Positions 62,247 through 64,000 of a DNA stretch of 64,000 nucleotides are shown piece after piece. Below the pieces are notes generated by a model. That model was not told the origin of the DNA, ran no database searches, and saw nothing but the letters and a program-made list of their open reading frames with translations. Source of the DNA: Chamaelirium japonicum. Taxonomy: Eukaryota; Streptophyta; Magnoliopsida; Liliales; Melanthiaceae. Location of the stretch: NCBI GenBank assembly GCA_947650365.1, contig CANTAL010000132.1:620001-684000 (forward strand), written 5' to 3'. Positions within the stretch are counted from its first letter, which is position 1; each line of letters starts with the position of its first letter. Position numbers and translations under genes: made by a program.

Positions 62247-64000
62247 GAATGTATCCATTCTACTTCATTCGTACGATCCCTTCTAGTTCATTCGTACGAT
62301 CCATTCTAATTCATTCGTACAATACAATCTAATTCATTCGCACGATCCATTCTAATTCATTCGTACGATCCATTCTAATTCATTCGCACGATCCATTCTA
62401 ATTCATTCGTACGATACAATCTAATTCATTCACACGATCCATTCTAATTCATTCGTACGATCCATTCTAATTCATTCGCACGAATGTATCCATTCTAATT
62501 CATTCGTAAGATCTATTCTAATTCATTTGTACGATCCATTCAAATTCATTCGTACGATCCATTCTAATTCATTCGCACGATCCAATCTAATTCATTCGTA
62601 CGATCCATTCTAATTCATTCGTACGATCCATTCTATTTCATTCGCACGATCCATTCTAATTCATTCGCACGATCCATTCTAATTCATTCGCACGATCCAT
62701 TCTAATTCGTTCATACGATCCATTCTAATTCATTCGCACGATCCATTCTAATTCATTCGTACGATCCATTCTAATTCATTCACACGAATGTATCCATTCT
62801 AATTCATTCGTACGATCTATTCTAATTCAGTCGTACAATCCATTCTAATTCATTCGTACGATCCATTCTAATTCATTCGTACGATCCATTCTAATTCATT
62901 CGCACGATCCATTCTAATTCATTTATACGATCCATTCTAATTCATTCGCACAATCCATTCTAATTCATTCGTACGATCGATTCTAATTCATTCGCACAAA
63001 TGTATCCATTCTAATTCATTCGTACGATCTATTCTAATTCATTCGTACGATCCATTCTAGTTCATTCGTACGATCATTCTAATTCATTCGTACGATCCAT
63101 TCTAATTCATTCGCACGAATGTATCCATTCTACTTCATTCGTACGATCCATTCTAGTTCATTCATACGATCCATTCTAATTCATTCGCACGATCCATTCA
63201 AATTCATTCGTACGATCCATTCTATTTCATTCGTACGATCCATTCTTACTCATTCGTACGATCCATTCTAATTCATTCGCACGAATGTATCCATTCTAAT
63301 TCATTCGTACGATCCATTCTAATTCATTCGTACGATACAATCTAATTCATTCGTATGATCTATTCTAATTCATTCGTACGATCCATTCTAATTTATTCGT
63401 ACGATTCATTCTAATTCATTCGCACGATCCATTCTAATTCATTCGCACGATCAATTCTAATTCATTCATATGATCCATTCTAATTCATTCGCACGATCCA
63501 TTCTAATTCATTCCTACGATACAATCTAATTCATTCATATGATCCATTCTAATTCAGTCGTACAATCTATTCTAATTCATTCGTACGATCCATTCTAATT
63601 TATTCATACGATCCATTCTAATTCATTCGCACGATCCATTCTAATTCATTCGTACGATCCATTCTAATTCATTCGCACGAATGTATCCATTCTAATTCAT
63701 TCATATGATCCATTCTAATTCAGTCGTACAATCTATTCTAATTCATTCGTACGATCCATTCTAATTCATTCATACGATCCATTCTAATTCATGCGCACGA
63801 TCCATTCTAATTCATTCGTACGATCCATTCTAATTCATTCGCACGAATGTATCCATCCTAATTCATTCGTACAATCCATTCTAATTCATTCGTACAATCC
63901 ATTCTAATTCATTCGCACGAATGTATCCATTCTAATTCATTCGTATGATCCAATCTAATTCATTCGTACGATCCATTCTAATTCATTCGTACGATCCATT
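62247..64000 (+). repeat. Satellite block, F orientation, to window end
   Basis: Starts like 12,375 (CTACTTCATTCG, CTAGTTCATTCG). Contains the 63,055-63,860 module. The array continues beyond the window. Confidence 0.92.
63055..63860 (+). repeat. ~0.8-kb module (partner 35,905-36,710)
   Basis: Same order of rare variants as the left partner, including the unit shortened to CGTACGATCATTC near 63,071 and the 159-bp internal tandem. Confidence 0.87.

Larger units (their letters stand above)
1..64000. repeat. 23-bp satellite array filling the whole window
   Basis: The 23-bp unit starts ATTCATTCG, continues TACGATCC and ends ATTCTA. It recurs head-to-tail across the window in one or the other orientation, with the single exception of 22,985-23,137. 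Variation is concentrated in the CGTACG core (CGCACG, CATACG, CGTATG, CGCATG, TGTACG) and in a few recurrent substitutions outside it (TCTATTC, CCAATC, ACAATC). A 28-bp variant with CACGAATGTATCC in the centre is interspersed and is usually followed by a unit carrying TCTATTC. There is no coding capacity: TAA or TAG occurs in nearly every unit, and because 23 is not a multiple of three the stop visits every frame about every 69 bp. I infer eukaryotic heterochromatin. I do not recognise a named satellite family. Confidence 0.97.

Noticed and set aside
1-64000. CRISPR array (short direct repeats)
   Set aside because: There are no unique spacers between repeats: the units abut, vary by point changes and occur in both orientations, and no cas genes are present.
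1-64000. Telomeric repeat or simple microsatellite
   Set aside because: The period is 23 bp with a defined 28-bp variant. No TTTAGGG, TTAGGG or similar short telomere motif appears in tandem.
1-64000. Array of regulatory sites (for example GTAC-core SBP-type sites or heat-shock-like GAA/TTC elements)
   Set aside because: GTAC and GAAT/ATTC motifs are present in nearly every unit simply because they are part of the monomer. Nothing beside them resembles a promoter or gene.

Overview
The window is almost entirely satellite DNA. About 63.8 of 64 kb is a short tandem repeat with a 23-bp basic unit. Read on the plus strand in the orientation I call F, the unit starts ATTCATTCG, continues TACGATCC and ends ATTCTA. 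The opposite orientation (R) reads GAATGAATTAG, AATGGATCG, TAC. A 28-bp variant unit, in which five bases are added to give CACGAATGTATCC, is scattered through both orientations. I see no protein gene, rRNA, tRNA, CRISPR array or other conventional gene. The two open frames of about 67 codons are satellite read-through.

The window suggests a eukaryotic chromosome in heterochromatin (pericentromeric, subtelomeric, or a B- or sex-chromosome block). A flowering plant is my best guess. That rests only on the terminus style of the single inserted element (TGTCACGCCCCGG...) and on the satellite type, so it is an inference.

Layout. The array is a mosaic of head-to-tail blocks from tens of bases to several kb that switch orientation dozens of times. 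On top of this lie several generations of duplication: (1) a tandem duplication of about 7.7 kb, roughly 13,300-21,033 and 21,034-28,948, each copy holding three ~0.875-kb higher-order units and then an alternating R/F/R/F/R series with a ~1.43-kb period; (2) a very similar tandem duplication of 4,070 bp, roughly 39,230-43,299 and 43,300-47,369; (3) a dispersed duplication joining 1-2,850 to 28,777-31,580; (4) smaller dispersed modules of about 0.15-0.9 kb.

The only sequence not derived from the satellite is a 153-bp element at 22,985-23,137 with perfect 44-bp terminal inverted repeats and a 5-bp target duplication (ATTCT). The matching empty site is present in the other copy of the 7.7-kb duplication at 15,246-15,250. 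This dates the insertion after that duplication.

The most unusual structure is a perfect palindrome with 180-bp arms at 29,731-30,092. The homologous locus near 1,050-1,420 has the same right arm but a different left arm, which points to arm-to-arm gene conversion. Nothing here looks like a gene-encoded system. The interest lies in how the satellite evolves.
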